From assembly GCA_001765415.1 (NCBI GenBank), contig CP017245.1, forward strand, positions 186,001 to 250,000: 64,000 nucleotides of DNA, read 5' to 3'. This DNA is from Candidatus Melainabacteria bacterium MEL.A1. Its GTDB lineage: Bacteria > Cyanobacteriota > Vampirovibrionia > Gastranaerophilales > Gastranaerophilaceae. Below the pieces are notes generated by a model. It did not search any database and was not told the DNA's origin. It saw nothing but the letters and a program-made list of their open reading frames with translations. A program made the translations under genes and the position numbers. Positions 55,185-63,312 of the stretch are shown piece after piece; within the stretch, counting starts at the first letter, position 1, and the number at the start of each line of letters is the position of its first letter.

Positions 55185-56759
55185 ATGTTTTATAATGCGT
55201 CAAATAACTATGAATACAATGATTGTGTCGCAATGGGAGCATGCTCAATTTCTCCAAATATTTCTTCTATGCAAGAAGTTATGATGATATTACTAAGGCA
55301 AATTGCGTATTATCTTATAAAATTAAGAGATTTTGATATTGTCAAACCATCAATAATTCTTGATGTTATTACGCAAATCGCATCTGGTGATGCTGTTAAA
55401 GATTTGTCAGAAGTTCAAGTATTGAACGCTTTTTCAAAAGAATATAACAACTTAATCTCCGCAAGAAAAGAATATTTGCAACTTTGTAAAAAGAATAACA
55501 AATTGTGTGTAGATTTAAAACATTTAATAAAATTATCACCCAAGACAAGCTTATCAGCTATTTTGAAAATGGGGGATAAAGAGTTTTTACAAAAATTCAA
55601 AAAAATGAGTGAAGGGCAAAAATATTTATCAGAAATTCTGACAACATCAATAAAAAGTGTTTGTATAAATGTTGTTATTCTTTATGATTATGGCATTTTT
55701 TGTGAGGATGCAATTAATGTTATTTTAGATGCTTTGAATTTATTTAATAAAACTAAAATAAATTCAGATGTAATAAAAAACATGATTAAATGCCTTGCAT
55801 CCGAAGATATAAACATTTTAAAACTAATTAATAAAGTCCAAAAAGAAAATTTCGGACAAATAGAAAAAACTGAAGTTTCGCATTCAACTAGTAAAAATAA
55901 AGCCATTATGGTTTCAGGTTCTAATTTGAATGACTTAAAAAATGTTTTACTTGCCGTAAATACTCAAAACATTGATATTTACACAAATGGAAACCTTTTA
56001 ATTGCACACTCATTCCCATATTTTAAACAATTTAAAAACTTGAAGGGACATTTTGGAACAGGAGTGAATAGTACAATTCTTGATTTTGCAACTTTTCCGG
56101 GTGCTATTCTTTTGACAAAAAATGAGGCACAAAATATAGAATATCTTTATAGGGGCAGACTTTTTACAACAGACAAAATAGCTCCAAAAGGAGTTGTAAA
56201 AATTGAAAACAATGATTTTACACCTTTAATAAATTCTGCACAACAGGCAAAAGGTTTTGCTAAGGGGCAAAACAGACAACCAGAAATTGTTGGTTATAAT
56301 GAAAATGAACTTGATAAAATTATAGATAAAATACGTTCAACAAAGCCTGAAAAACTCTATATAATCGGACTATCAAGTCTTTCATTTGAACAGAAAAATT
56401 ATTTCAAAAAGTTTTATTCAATAATTGATAAAAGTGATGTTGTAATCACTTTTTCCTATAATCCACAATTAGAAAATGTTTATGCTTTTAACTTAGGAAA
56501 TGATTATTCTCTGTTATATGAAGTGTTGCATAAGTTGTTTTCAAAAATTTCATTATCATCAGACAATGTAGTGTTTTTTCTAACAAAATGTGACACAAAT
56601 TCCTTAACCAATATAATTAATCTTAAAAGTAATGGAGCAAAAAACATATTTTTGTCAGACTGTCCGCCAACAGTATTTAATCCCGCAGTACTAAGAAGTT
56701 TTGTAAAACTATTTGATATAAAAAATATGACTAATCCAAAAGAAGATTTAAAGACTTAG
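55185..56759 (+). CDS. Hybrid-cluster protein (Hcp) homologue lacking all hybrid-cluster ligands
   Basis: 524 aa. From about residue 238 on it aligns with Hcp along its length: VSGSNLNDLKNVLL, YTNGNLLIAHSFPYFKQF, FPGAILLTKNEA, RLFTTDKIAPKGV, ending PTVFNPAVLRSFVKLF. By my alignment all seven hybrid-cluster ligands are replaced: GHDL becomes GSNL, HGEM becomes NGNL, TxNC becomes TKNE, GGCDG becomes GLSSL, LACGK and GQCND lose Cys, and SWxEQKA becomes TKCDTNS. The N-terminal cysteines are reduced to C14 and C20. Hydroxylamine or NO reductase activity is therefore unlikely. Operon with a glutaredoxin. Confidence 0.85.
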   Translation: MFYNASNNYEYNDCVAMGACSISPNISSMQEVMMILLRQIAYYLIKLRDFDIVKPSIILDVITQIASGDAVKDLSEVQVLNAFSKEYNNLISARKEYLQLCKKNNKLCVDLKHLIKLSPKTSLSAILKMGDKEFLQKFKKMSEGQKYLSEILTTSIKSVCINVVILYDYGIFCEDAINVILDALNLFNKTKINSDVIKNMIKCLASEDINILKLINKVQKENFGQIEKTEVSHSTSKNKAIMVSGSNLNDLKNVLLAVNTQNIDIYTNGNLLIAHSFPYFKQFKNLKGHFGTGVNSTILDFATFPGAILLTKNEAQNIEYLYRGRLFTTDKIAPKGVVKIENNDFTPLINSAQQAKGFAKGQNRQPEIVGYNENELDKIIDKIRSTKPEKLYIIGLSSLSFEQKNYFKKFYSIIDKSDVVITFSYNPQLENVYAFNLGNDYSLLYEVLHKLFSKISLSSDNVVFFLTKCDTNSLTNIINLKSNGAKNIFLSDCPPTVFNPAVLRSFVKLFDIKNMTNPKEDLKT

Positions 56760-56768
56760 AATAAAAGC

Positions 56769-56801
56769 AAAGAACCCCGAAAATATTCGGAGTTCTTTTT
56801 T
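56769..56801. terminator. Bidirectional terminator between the Hcp homologue and rpsG
   Basis: AAAGAAC with CCGAA pairs with TTCGG and GTTCTTT around one mismatch, followed by T6; it serves both convergent transcripts. Confidence 0.85.
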
Positions 56802-56827
56802 GTTAATATTAAACAGAGAATCTATTA

Positions 56828-57298
56828 TTAATATCTGTAGTGAGCAAAAGCTTTGTTAGCTTCAGCCATTTTGTGAGTATCTTCACGTTTTTTACAAGCA
56901 GCACCTGAACCGTTTGAAGCATCAATCAATTCGTTAGTTAATTTATCGATGAATGATTTTCCACCACGTTTTTTAGCTGATTCAATTAACCATGAAGAAG
57001 CAAGAGCAAAACCTCTATCAGCTTTTACTTCAATAGGTACTTGGTATGTAGAACCACCGATACGTCTTGCTTTAACTTCCAATAGCGGTGTTGCATTTGT
57101 CATAGCTTTTTGGAAAATATCTAATGATTTTTCGCCAGTTCTTTCTTGTATTCTGTCCAATGTAGCATAGAAGATTTTTTCAGCTAATGATTTTTTACCA
57201 CGACGCATAATTCTGTTGATGAATTTTGAAATATCAACACTATTATATACTGGATCTGCTAATGGAACTCTTTTTGCTGGTTTAGAACGTCTTGACAT
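56828..57298 (-). CDS. rpsG: 30S ribosomal protein S7
   Basis: 156 aa, full length. [20 protein letters not shown] at the start, SKFINRIMRRGKKSLAEKIFY (named in part) near 24-44 and RIGGSTYQVPIEV near 79 are typical. Nucleates assembly of the 30S head. Overlaps rpsL as TAATG. The operon then ends at a terminator; fusA and tuf do not follow. Confidence 0.98.
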   Translation of the reverse strand: MSRRSKPAKRVPLADPVYNSVDISKFINRIMRRGKKSLAEKIFYATLDRIQERTGEKSLDIFQKAMTNATPLLEVKARRIGGSTYQVPIEVKADRGFALASSWLIESAKKRGGKSFIDKLTNELIDASNGSGAACKKREDTHKMAEANKAFAHYRY

Positions 57299-57684
57299 TA
57301 CTTCTTACCTCCTTTAGCATTTTTCTTAGCACCGTATTTAGATCTACTTTGCGCTCTGTTAGCAACGCCAGCAGTATCCAATGTACCTCTAACGATGTGA
57401 TAACGAACACCAGGAAGATCCTTAACTCTGCCACCTCTGATTAGAACAACACTGTGTTCTTGTAGGTTGTGGCCAATACCTGGAATATATGAAGTAACTT
57501 CAAATCCATTTGTTAATCTAACCCTTGCAACTTTTCTTAAAGCTGAGTTTGGTTTTTTAGGGGTTGTAGTGTAAACCCTAGTACAAACTCCACGTCTTTG
57601 AGGACAATTCATCAAAGCTGGAGATTTTGTTTTGTCTGTAAGCTTTTTACGTTCACTACGTACAAGCTGGTTAATTGTAGGCAT
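57298..57684 (-). CDS. rpsL: 30S ribosomal protein S12
   Basis: 128 aa decoding-centre protein. [18 protein letters not shown] and [16 protein letters not shown] are wild-type-like at both positions where streptomycin-resistance changes usually occur (both Lys present). AAAGGAG precedes the ATG. The 255-bp upstream region (57685-57939) has no gene; it includes a small hairpin GAACT/AGTTC at 57767-57785 that could be part of an mRNA leader. Confidence 0.98.
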   Translation of the reverse strand: MPTINQLVRSERKKLTDKTKSPALMNCPQRRGVCTRVYTTTPKKPNSALRKVARVRLTNGFEVTSYIPGIGHNLQEHSVVLIRGGRVKDLPGVRYHIVRGTLDTAGVANRAQSRSKYGAKKNAKGGKK

Positions 57685-57939
57685 TTAATTTCTCCTTTTC
57701 TTTTCTACCTTTGCGACAAAACCATATCCTGAAACCCTTACGCATTCCGGTTATGATGGGACTGCCGAACTATATAAACAGTTCCTACGCCCTATTTTTG
57801 TCTAACTGCCACTATATTTCAGCACGAAAAACACGACAGTGTAACTTTATTAAACAATGATAACGCCGAAATGTCAACTGATATTGCAAATATGTTAATA
57901 ATGCTATATAATTTTTTTGAATAGAGCGGAGATTTTTTT

Positions 57940-58605
57940 ATGAAAAAAGAACTTAAAGATAAAATTATAGAAATTTCTAGTTACTTAATATGTCTGGCAA
58001 TAATTTTAGCAATAGGTTATTTTACAGGCTATTTAAAAGGTTTTACACCTAGCGATTTTGAAAATGCATATTACAAAATTACTTATGATTTGTCTAATAC
58101 AGAAATTTTTAAAAATCAAAATATAAAATTTTCGAAAAAAAACAGTCGCAATAACAATTCTTCAAGACAATCAAAATATAGAATAAACAAAATACCTGAA
58201 GCTGTTATCAGAGGAGTAAATTCATCTGGGGTTTGGACTAATATATTTAATTCAAATAAAAAAACTGTTTTTTATATTTACGATGACAATTCAATTAGTT
58301 TTGATAATTCTATAAAAAATTATGTGAATAGTGAAAACTTATCCTCAAAGTATAATATTGTTTCATATACACCGACTTCTTTTGGAAGTGTAAGATTAGG
58401 CGACATCGGGCCTTCTGAAATTTGTAAAAATTTACAGGAGTGCAACGCAAATAGACAAAAAGCCTCTGATTATACAACTCTTTCAGAGTTTTTGAAACAA
58501 TGTGGAAGAACTGCTTGTATCATAAATCCTACAGAATCTGAATACATCAGACTTAATTCAAGAAATATCGCTACGTCTGCAATTTATTCTTTGCAAAACT
58601 GGTAA
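57940..58605 (+). CDS. Unknown membrane-anchored protein
   Basis: 221 aa. One N-terminal membrane helix (about 12-29), an Asn/Ser/Lys-rich linker (about 60-85), then a soluble domain with KKTVFYIYDDNSISFDNSI near 100 and a C-terminal LKQCGRTACIINPTE. The strand pattern recalls a thioredoxin-like fold but with no CxxC. GCGGAG precedes the ATG. Function unknown. Confidence 0.72.
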   Translation: MKKELKDKIIEISSYLICLAIILAIGYFTGYLKGFTPSDFENAYYKITYDLSNTEIFKNQNIKFSKKNSRNNNSSRQSKYRINKIPEAVIRGVNSSGVWTNIFNSNKKTVFYIYDDNSISFDNSIKNYVNSENLSSKYNIVSYTPTSFGSVRLGDIGPSEICKNLQECNANRQKASDYTTLSEFLKQCGRTACIINPTESEYIRLNSRNIATSAIYSLQNW

Positions 58606-59100
58606 TTATACTAATTTAAAATCACCATTCTTTTTGATGTGTTCTACTAATCCACCGTCATTTAATAATTTAATCATAACAGGAGGAAGTGGTTCTATTG
58701 GAATAATTGCGCCATTTGTAAGGTCAGTTAAAATTCCTTTTTCAATGTCCAAGTCTAGTTCATCACCAGCATCAATTGCATCTGTATCAGCTTCGATAGC
58801 TAAAAGCCCTATGTTTATAGCATTTCTGTAAAAAATTCTTGCAAAAGATTTCGCAATAACAGCTCCTACTCCGGCAATCTTAATAATTTGAGGAGCATGT
58901 TCTCTTGAAGAACCTAAGCCAAAATTAGAACCCCCAACTACAAAATCTCCCTTATTCATTTTGCTTGCGAAAGTTGGATCAGCATCTTCCAAAACGTGTT
59001 TTGCAAATTCCGGCAAATTTGAACGCAAATGGAATAATCTTCCGGGTGCAATGTGGTCTGTTGAAATATTATCGCCGAATTTAAAAGCTTTTCCCCTCAT
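58606..59100 (-). CDS. leuD: 3-isopropylmalate dehydratase/homoaconitase small subunit
   Basis: 164-aa swivelling domain of the aconitase superfamily. FGDNISTDHIAPGRLF near residues 7-22 and GSNFGLGSSREHAPQIIKIAGVGAVIAKSFARIFYRNAINIGL (the YLRT-type motif and Ser loop, near 55-95) are conserved. Partner of leuC, which lies 44 kb away in this window, an unusual separation. ATAGGAGG precedes the ATG. Stops 1 bp from the convergent neighbour. Confidence 0.93.
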   Translation of the reverse strand: MRGKAFKFGDNISTDHIAPGRLFHLRSNLPEFAKHVLEDADPTFASKMNKGDFVVGGSNFGLGSSREHAPQIIKIAGVGAVIAKSFARIFYRNAINIGLLAIEADTDAIDAGDELDLDIEKGILTDLTNGAIIPIEPLPPVMIKLLNDGGLVEHIKKNGDFKLV

Positions 59101-59184
59101 ATTATACCTCCTATACTGTACCTATCTTGATTATACTACAAAATAATGTTATAATAAAATTATTAAGTAAAAAGGTAATTAAAA

Positions 59185-59808
59185 ATGTATTTTGATAGAA
59201 AATGTAAAATAACTTTTATATGTAACGGTGCAACTATTTTAAGCGAAGATGACAGGTTTACAGATTCTGAAACTTATCCACCGTTAAGTGATGCCGGAGT
59301 TGACGAGATCGAAAAAATTTGTGAATTTTTAAAAAAACGAGGGATTAAAAACGATAAAATTTATACATCCCCTGCAACTCGCTCTGTTCAATCTGCGGCA
59401 ATGATTACAAAATTATTCAAACAAGATTTTGAAATTGTCGAAGATTTACATCCGAGAAAATGTGGAAAATTCAATAATATGACATTTGAACAGGTACATG
59501 AAGAATACCCTGAAGCTTTAGAAAAGCTAATTAATTGTCCTGAAGAGGCAGTACCTGAAGATGCAGAAAGCGTTACGGCATTTATTAATAGAGTAAATGA
59601 CACATTAAATAAAATTATTGACGAAAATCAAGGTAGCAGAATTATTATTGTAACGCACAAAGATATTATAAAAGCAGCCATTATATCTGCTTTAAAAATA
59701 CCCCATAGTTCACTGCATAGAATTTATATTAAATCCGGTAGTGCAACTCAAATCAGCTATTTCGAAAAATGGGCAAGTTTAGTTTATTGTGATTATACTC
59801 CAGACTAA
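59185..59808 (+). CDS. Histidine phosphatase superfamily protein lacking the catalytic RHG motif
   Basis: 207 aa. The fold is recognisable: LSDAGVDEIEKI near 36-47, YTSPATRSVQSAAMI near 60-74 (second Arg present) and VTHKDIIKAAII near 155-166 (second His present). The defining N-terminal LVRHGET is here FICNGAT: Arg to Cys13 and the phospho-accepting His to Asn14 (codons at 59221-59226). A phosphohistidine enzyme cannot be formed, so it is probably a binding or regulatory pseudo-phosphatase. Overlaps the radical SAM gene by 4 bp at convergent ends. Confidence 0.85.
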   Translation: MYFDRKCKITFICNGATILSEDDRFTDSETYPPLSDAGVDEIEKICEFLKKRGIKNDKIYTSPATRSVQSAAMITKLFKQDFEIVEDLHPRKCGKFNNMTFEQVHEEYPEALEKLINCPEEAVPEDAESVTAFINRVNDTLNKIIDENQGSRIIIVTHKDIIKAAIISALKIPHSSLHRIYIKSGSATQISYFEKWASLVYCDYTPD

Positions 59809-61325
59809 ATATTTAAAAGTCGCTGATTTTCTTTGATTAAAAAATCTTTTCCAGGACGTATATTGATGAAATCCCAAGCTAATTCACTATCTAGGGAATA
59901 GTTTTTACATGCGAAATAATCCGTATCAATTTCAAATTTTTTTGCTGCAGATTTGAAAGCTCCAAGTTTTCCACCTTGTTTATAAACTTCTATTAAAAAG
60001 TCTGTCAAACTACTGTCCCCTCTTGATAATACTGCTTGCCAGTAATCCCATTTAATACTTGAAACATGTGCGGTTACGCCAATTTTTCGCAACTCTTTTA
60101 ACAAGAAATTACTTTTCTTTTCTAATGACTTGCTATCTTCTCTCCCGCACCACTGGAAAGGCGTGTGAGGTTTTGGAACAAACGACGAAAAACCAAAAGA
60201 GATATCAAAACCTTTATTTTCTTTTTTTACACGTTTAGCAAGCTCTATAATAGCCTCTAAATCCGCTTGCGTTTCTGTTGGAATTCCAATCATTCCATAA
60301 AATTTGAATCCTTTTAATCCATTGTCTTTTGCTATTTTAACCGCATTAAAAATCTGTTCTTCTGTTAAATTCTTATTTATAACTCGTCTTAATCGCTCAC
60401 TACCTGCTTCAATTGCAAGTGTTGAGTTCTTCTGACCGGCAGCAACGAGAGTTTTGACCACATCAGGAGTAATTGCATCAACTCTTAATGAAGAAACACT
60501 CATTTCAATATTTTGACCATTTTGAATTTTTTCATAAATATATTTGCAAATATCATGAAAGTGTGGATGTGCGCTGATTTGTGCGCCTAACAATGCTATT
60601 TTATTTGTGTTTTCAAGCCCTAAATCTATCACTTGTTTTAATGTTTCATACGGAATACTTCTTAATGGTAAGTTCAAATAAGATGCAAGACAAAATCCAC
60701 AACGGTTTGCACATCCTCGTGTCATTTCGATTATAAATGTGTTCGGGAAAAACGCATCTTCTGTCAATATTGGAGTATAAATACATTCTGAAATTTTTTT
60801 AGTGTGTTTGTTTACAGCTTTTGAATACTTTGGAACATAAATACCATCAATCTCCGACAATAATTTCAATATTTCGTCTTTAGGTTTATTTTTATTAGTT
60901 TTGCAGAGTCTAACTGCTTGCAAATTTACGTCTTCACCATCTCCAATTACAAAAAAATCGAAAATTTCTTTATAAGGTTCCGGATTTGTACTAACAACAG
61001 GACCTCCCGCAAAAATCAATTGCGCCGAAGTTCTATCTTTTGATTTCAGTGGGATATTGTATTTTTCCAGCATTTTAAAGATTTCTAAAAAATCCAAATC
61101 AAATGAAAATGAAAAAGCAATTAAGTTAACATCAGAAGGTTTAAATTGCGTTTTTTCAGTATCAGAACAAATTCTTTCAATACTAACATCTTCGACCTCG
61201 TCAATGGTTTTAAACATCCAAAGAAAGCCTAATGAAGCCATTGAAAAAGAATAAATCGCAGGAAATGCCATCCACATTTTATAATCAGATATATTTATAG
61301 AATTATATAGGTATTTTTCAGGCAT
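59805..61325 (-). CDS. B12-binding-type radical SAM protein
   Basis: 506 aa. N-terminal cobalamin-binding-like domain (about 30-150: FSFSFDLDFLEIFKML, FAGGPVVSTNPEPY, VIGDGED) and a radical SAM barrel with EMTRGCANRCGFC near 200-212 (CxxxCxxC). C-terminal segment about 410-506 is helical. It belongs to the COG1032-like group that includes methylthiotransferase-like and unknown enzymes; substrate unknown. Overlaps the transporter gene upstream by 8 bp. Confidence 0.88.
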   Translation of the reverse strand: MPEKYLYNSINISDYKMWMAFPAIYSFSMASLGFLWMFKTIDEVEDVSIERICSDTEKTQFKPSDVNLIAFSFSFDLDFLEIFKMLEKYNIPLKSKDRTSAQLIFAGGPVVSTNPEPYKEIFDFFVIGDGEDVNLQAVRLCKTNKNKPKDEILKLLSEIDGIYVPKYSKAVNKHTKKISECIYTPILTEDAFFPNTFIIEMTRGCANRCGFCLASYLNLPLRSIPYETLKQVIDLGLENTNKIALLGAQISAHPHFHDICKYIYEKIQNGQNIEMSVSSLRVDAITPDVVKTLVAAGQKNSTLAIEAGSERLRRVINKNLTEEQIFNAVKIAKDNGLKGFKFYGMIGIPTETQADLEAIIELAKRVKKENKGFDISFGFSSFVPKPHTPFQWCGREDSKSLEKKSNFLLKELRKIGVTAHVSSIKWDYWQAVLSRGDSSLTDFLIEVYKQGGKLGAFKSAAKKFEIDTDYFACKNYSLDSELAWDFINIRPGKDFLIKENQRLLNI

Positions 61326-62367
61326 CTTCTTCGTTCTCTTTTAATTTTAGGTTAATAGGGCTTAAATATAACTCATCTATCAAAACACAAATAGTAGCAG
61401 CTATTGCAGGTGACAAGATTACCCCCCAAAAACCTAAGAATTGTTCCGCTAAGAACAGAGCCAAAAATATCATTAGTGGGTGTAGCTCCATAAGTTTTCC
61501 GAATAAAACAGGTCTTACAACGTAATTTGAAAGCTGTTGTACTGCTAAAAATCCGAAAACAATTAAAAGAATTTTCACCAATCCGGCAGGATATGCAACT
61601 AAAATTATTATTGCCAAAGCAATTGTTGGTCCCAAAATAGGGACAATATCTAACAAGCCGGATACCAAACCTAATAAAGTAGCGTATTCAACCCCAAATA
61701 TTACAAGTACAATTGAAACCATAATTCCAACTGCTGCCATAGAGATAATTTGCGCTCTTACATATCCACCAACCTTGTTGCTGATATTAGTTAAAATTTC
61801 ATTAGCTTTATCTTTTAAATCAGGCGGAAAAAATTCCAAAAACTTTGTTTTTAAATAAGTTTTGTCAACCAAAATATAGTACACAATCATTGTCAAAGCG
61901 ACAGTAATCATAATTAATTGAAAAACTGTAACAGTAAAGGTTAATGATTGGTTTACAACCCCTTGTGCAAGATTGGATGAATTTCCCAAAATTGTATCAA
62001 AGTCAATCATTTCAGGAAGTTTATGTCCATATATTTTTGTGTTCATTAAAAAAGTACTAAAATCACTTAGTTTTTCAGGCATTGTAGTTAAAAAAGTTTT
62101 AATTTCTTTATATGCGACAAAAGCTATTGGGATAAAAAGAGCAATAATTGCTGCAATAGAACTGAATAGTACAACTGATGCAGCTACAGTTCGATTTTTC
62201 ATTTTTTTCATCAACTTGCTAACATAAGGATTAAGAGCGCATGCTATAACATAAGCCCCAAAGAATAGCATCAAAATTCCTACAATTTTAGGTAACATAA
62301 GTAATAATACAATAACCAGTATTGTAAATATTATATTTTTAGTAGTCCAAAATCTTTTTTTTAACAT
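61318..62367 (-). CDS. AI-2E/PerM family membrane transporter
   Basis: 349 aa, about eight membrane helices. GGYVRAQIISMAAVGIMVSI near 205, LLGLVSGLLDIVPILGPTIAL near 235-255 and the C-terminal LGFWGVILSPAIAATICVLIDE are typical. Family members export autoinducer-2-like molecules or act in sodium/proton antiport; the substrate here is unknown. AAAGGGGG precedes the ATG. Co-transcribed with the radical SAM gene. Confidence 0.9.
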   Translation of the reverse strand: MLKKRFWTTKNIIFTILVIVLLLMLPKIVGILMLFFGAYVIACALNPYVSKLMKKMKNRTVAASVVLFSSIAAIIALFIPIAFVAYKEIKTFLTTMPEKLSDFSTFLMNTKIYGHKLPEMIDFDTILGNSSNLAQGVVNQSLTFTVTVFQLIMITVALTMIVYYILVDKTYLKTKFLEFFPPDLKDKANEILTNISNKVGGYVRAQIISMAAVGIMVSIVLVIFGVEYATLLGLVSGLLDIVPILGPTIALAIIILVAYPAGLVKILLIVFGFLAVQQLSNYVVRPVLFGKLMELHPLMIFLALFLAEQFLGFWGVILSPAIAATICVLIDELYLSPINLKLKENEEDA

Positions 62368-62559
62368 TTAGGTATCCCCCTTTAGTGCCATATTATAGCA
62401 AGAAAACAAGATTTAGGCAATTATTAAGTAAGGTATTATTATAAAGTATATATCTTTTATGTAAAGAAATGTTAACAATAATTACGTAAAATACGCAATT
62501 TCTTATAACAAAAATACTTTATATAATTACGAGGACAAAAAAACAAGAGGATTGTAATC

Positions 62560-63090
62560 ATGGGTTTTCTAAATGGCGCATATGGTAAATTGATGGCCGG
62601 AAAGCTCGTCAGAGATCTACAGTATCAGATGACGGGAATCCAGAGCCAGTTGCGCCGTGTCACTAGACAAGTCGGTGACATGGAAAAGATGTTTACGTAT
62701 CAAGAACGTAACATGAAGGCTCAAATGCAATCACAAATGAACAACGCAATGCTTGGTTACTTAGGTATGAATCAAGGAACAAACTTTGGGGCATTAGATC
62801 CTTCAACAGTACAACAAATGTTTGGTGGAGTAGATTCTTCTAAGTATGCACAGTTCTCTCAAATGGTTCAAATGCAATATCAAAATGCTAACTCTGTATG
62901 GCAGAATATGTTTGAAATGCAACGTGAATCAATGCTTCAACCTCTTAAAGACTTAGAAGACGATTTACAAACACAAAAAGATAACTTAGAATCAAGATTA
63001 AAGATAGCTCAAGCCGAATACGATGCAAAGAAAGAAGAAGAAAAGGCAGGCGTAAAAGGCTTAACACCGGATTACACCGGTCAAGGTTAA
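62560..63090 (+). CDS. Unknown helical Gln/Met-rich protein
   Basis: 176 aa, no signal peptide or membrane helix. Helical throughout: LVRDLQYQMTGIQSQLRRVT near 17-36, Gln/Met-rich middle, coiled coil about 130-165 (KDLEDDLQTQKDNLESRLK). It resembles the duplicated 352-residue protein in general style (filament or secretion-substrate-like) without clear homology. The first 45 codons are distinctly more GC-rich than the rest. AAGAGGATTG precedes the ATG; a terminator follows. Confidence 0.78.
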   Translation: MGFLNGAYGKLMAGKLVRDLQYQMTGIQSQLRRVTRQVGDMEKMFTYQERNMKAQMQSQMNNAMLGYLGMNQGTNFGALDPSTVQQMFGGVDSSKYAQFSQMVQMQYQNANSVWQNMFEMQRESMLQPLKDLEDDLQTQKDNLESRLKIAQAEYDAKKEEEKAGVKGLTPDYTGQG

Positions 63091-63116
63091 TAAGTAATAA
63101 ATTAACAAAAAATATT

Positions 63117-63147
63117 AGAGGCTCTCCAAAACGAGCCTCTTTTTTTA
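63117..63147 (+). terminator. Rho-independent terminator after the helical protein gene
   Basis: AGAGGCTC/GAGCCTCT stem, 8-base loop, T7 run. Confidence 0.9.
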
Positions 63148-63304
63148 TATTTTTACTAAAGTATTTTTAATTAAAATCTTAAAATCATCAGAAATTGTTT
63201 TCAAATCTATTATATCGACCTTAAACGGAAATGTTATATCTTTCGATTATTTCGTCAAGACTTTTTATTGCTTTTTCTAATGGTGTAAAATCAATTTTAT
63301 CCAT
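63145..63304 (-). pseudogene. Relic of a HEPN-like / MNT nucleotidyltransferase gene pair
   Basis: ATG 63304 opens MDKIDFTPLEKAIKSLDEII and stops at TAA 63223-63221 after 27 codons, matching only the N-terminus of HI0074-like (HEPN-fold) substrate-binding proteins. In a second, overlapping frame, TFPFKVDIIDLKTISDDFKI and a short end to TAA at 63147-63145 match the C-terminus of minimal nucleotidyltransferases. A single internal deletion of a HEPN-then-MNT operon would give this. It lies 8 bp after thrB. Confidence 0.6.
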
Positions 63305-63312
63305 ATCTCAAC

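Noticed and set aside
57690..57850. Possible tRNA or riboswitch before rpsL
   Set aside because: No cloverleaf or known riboswitch core could be built; only a small hairpin is seen.
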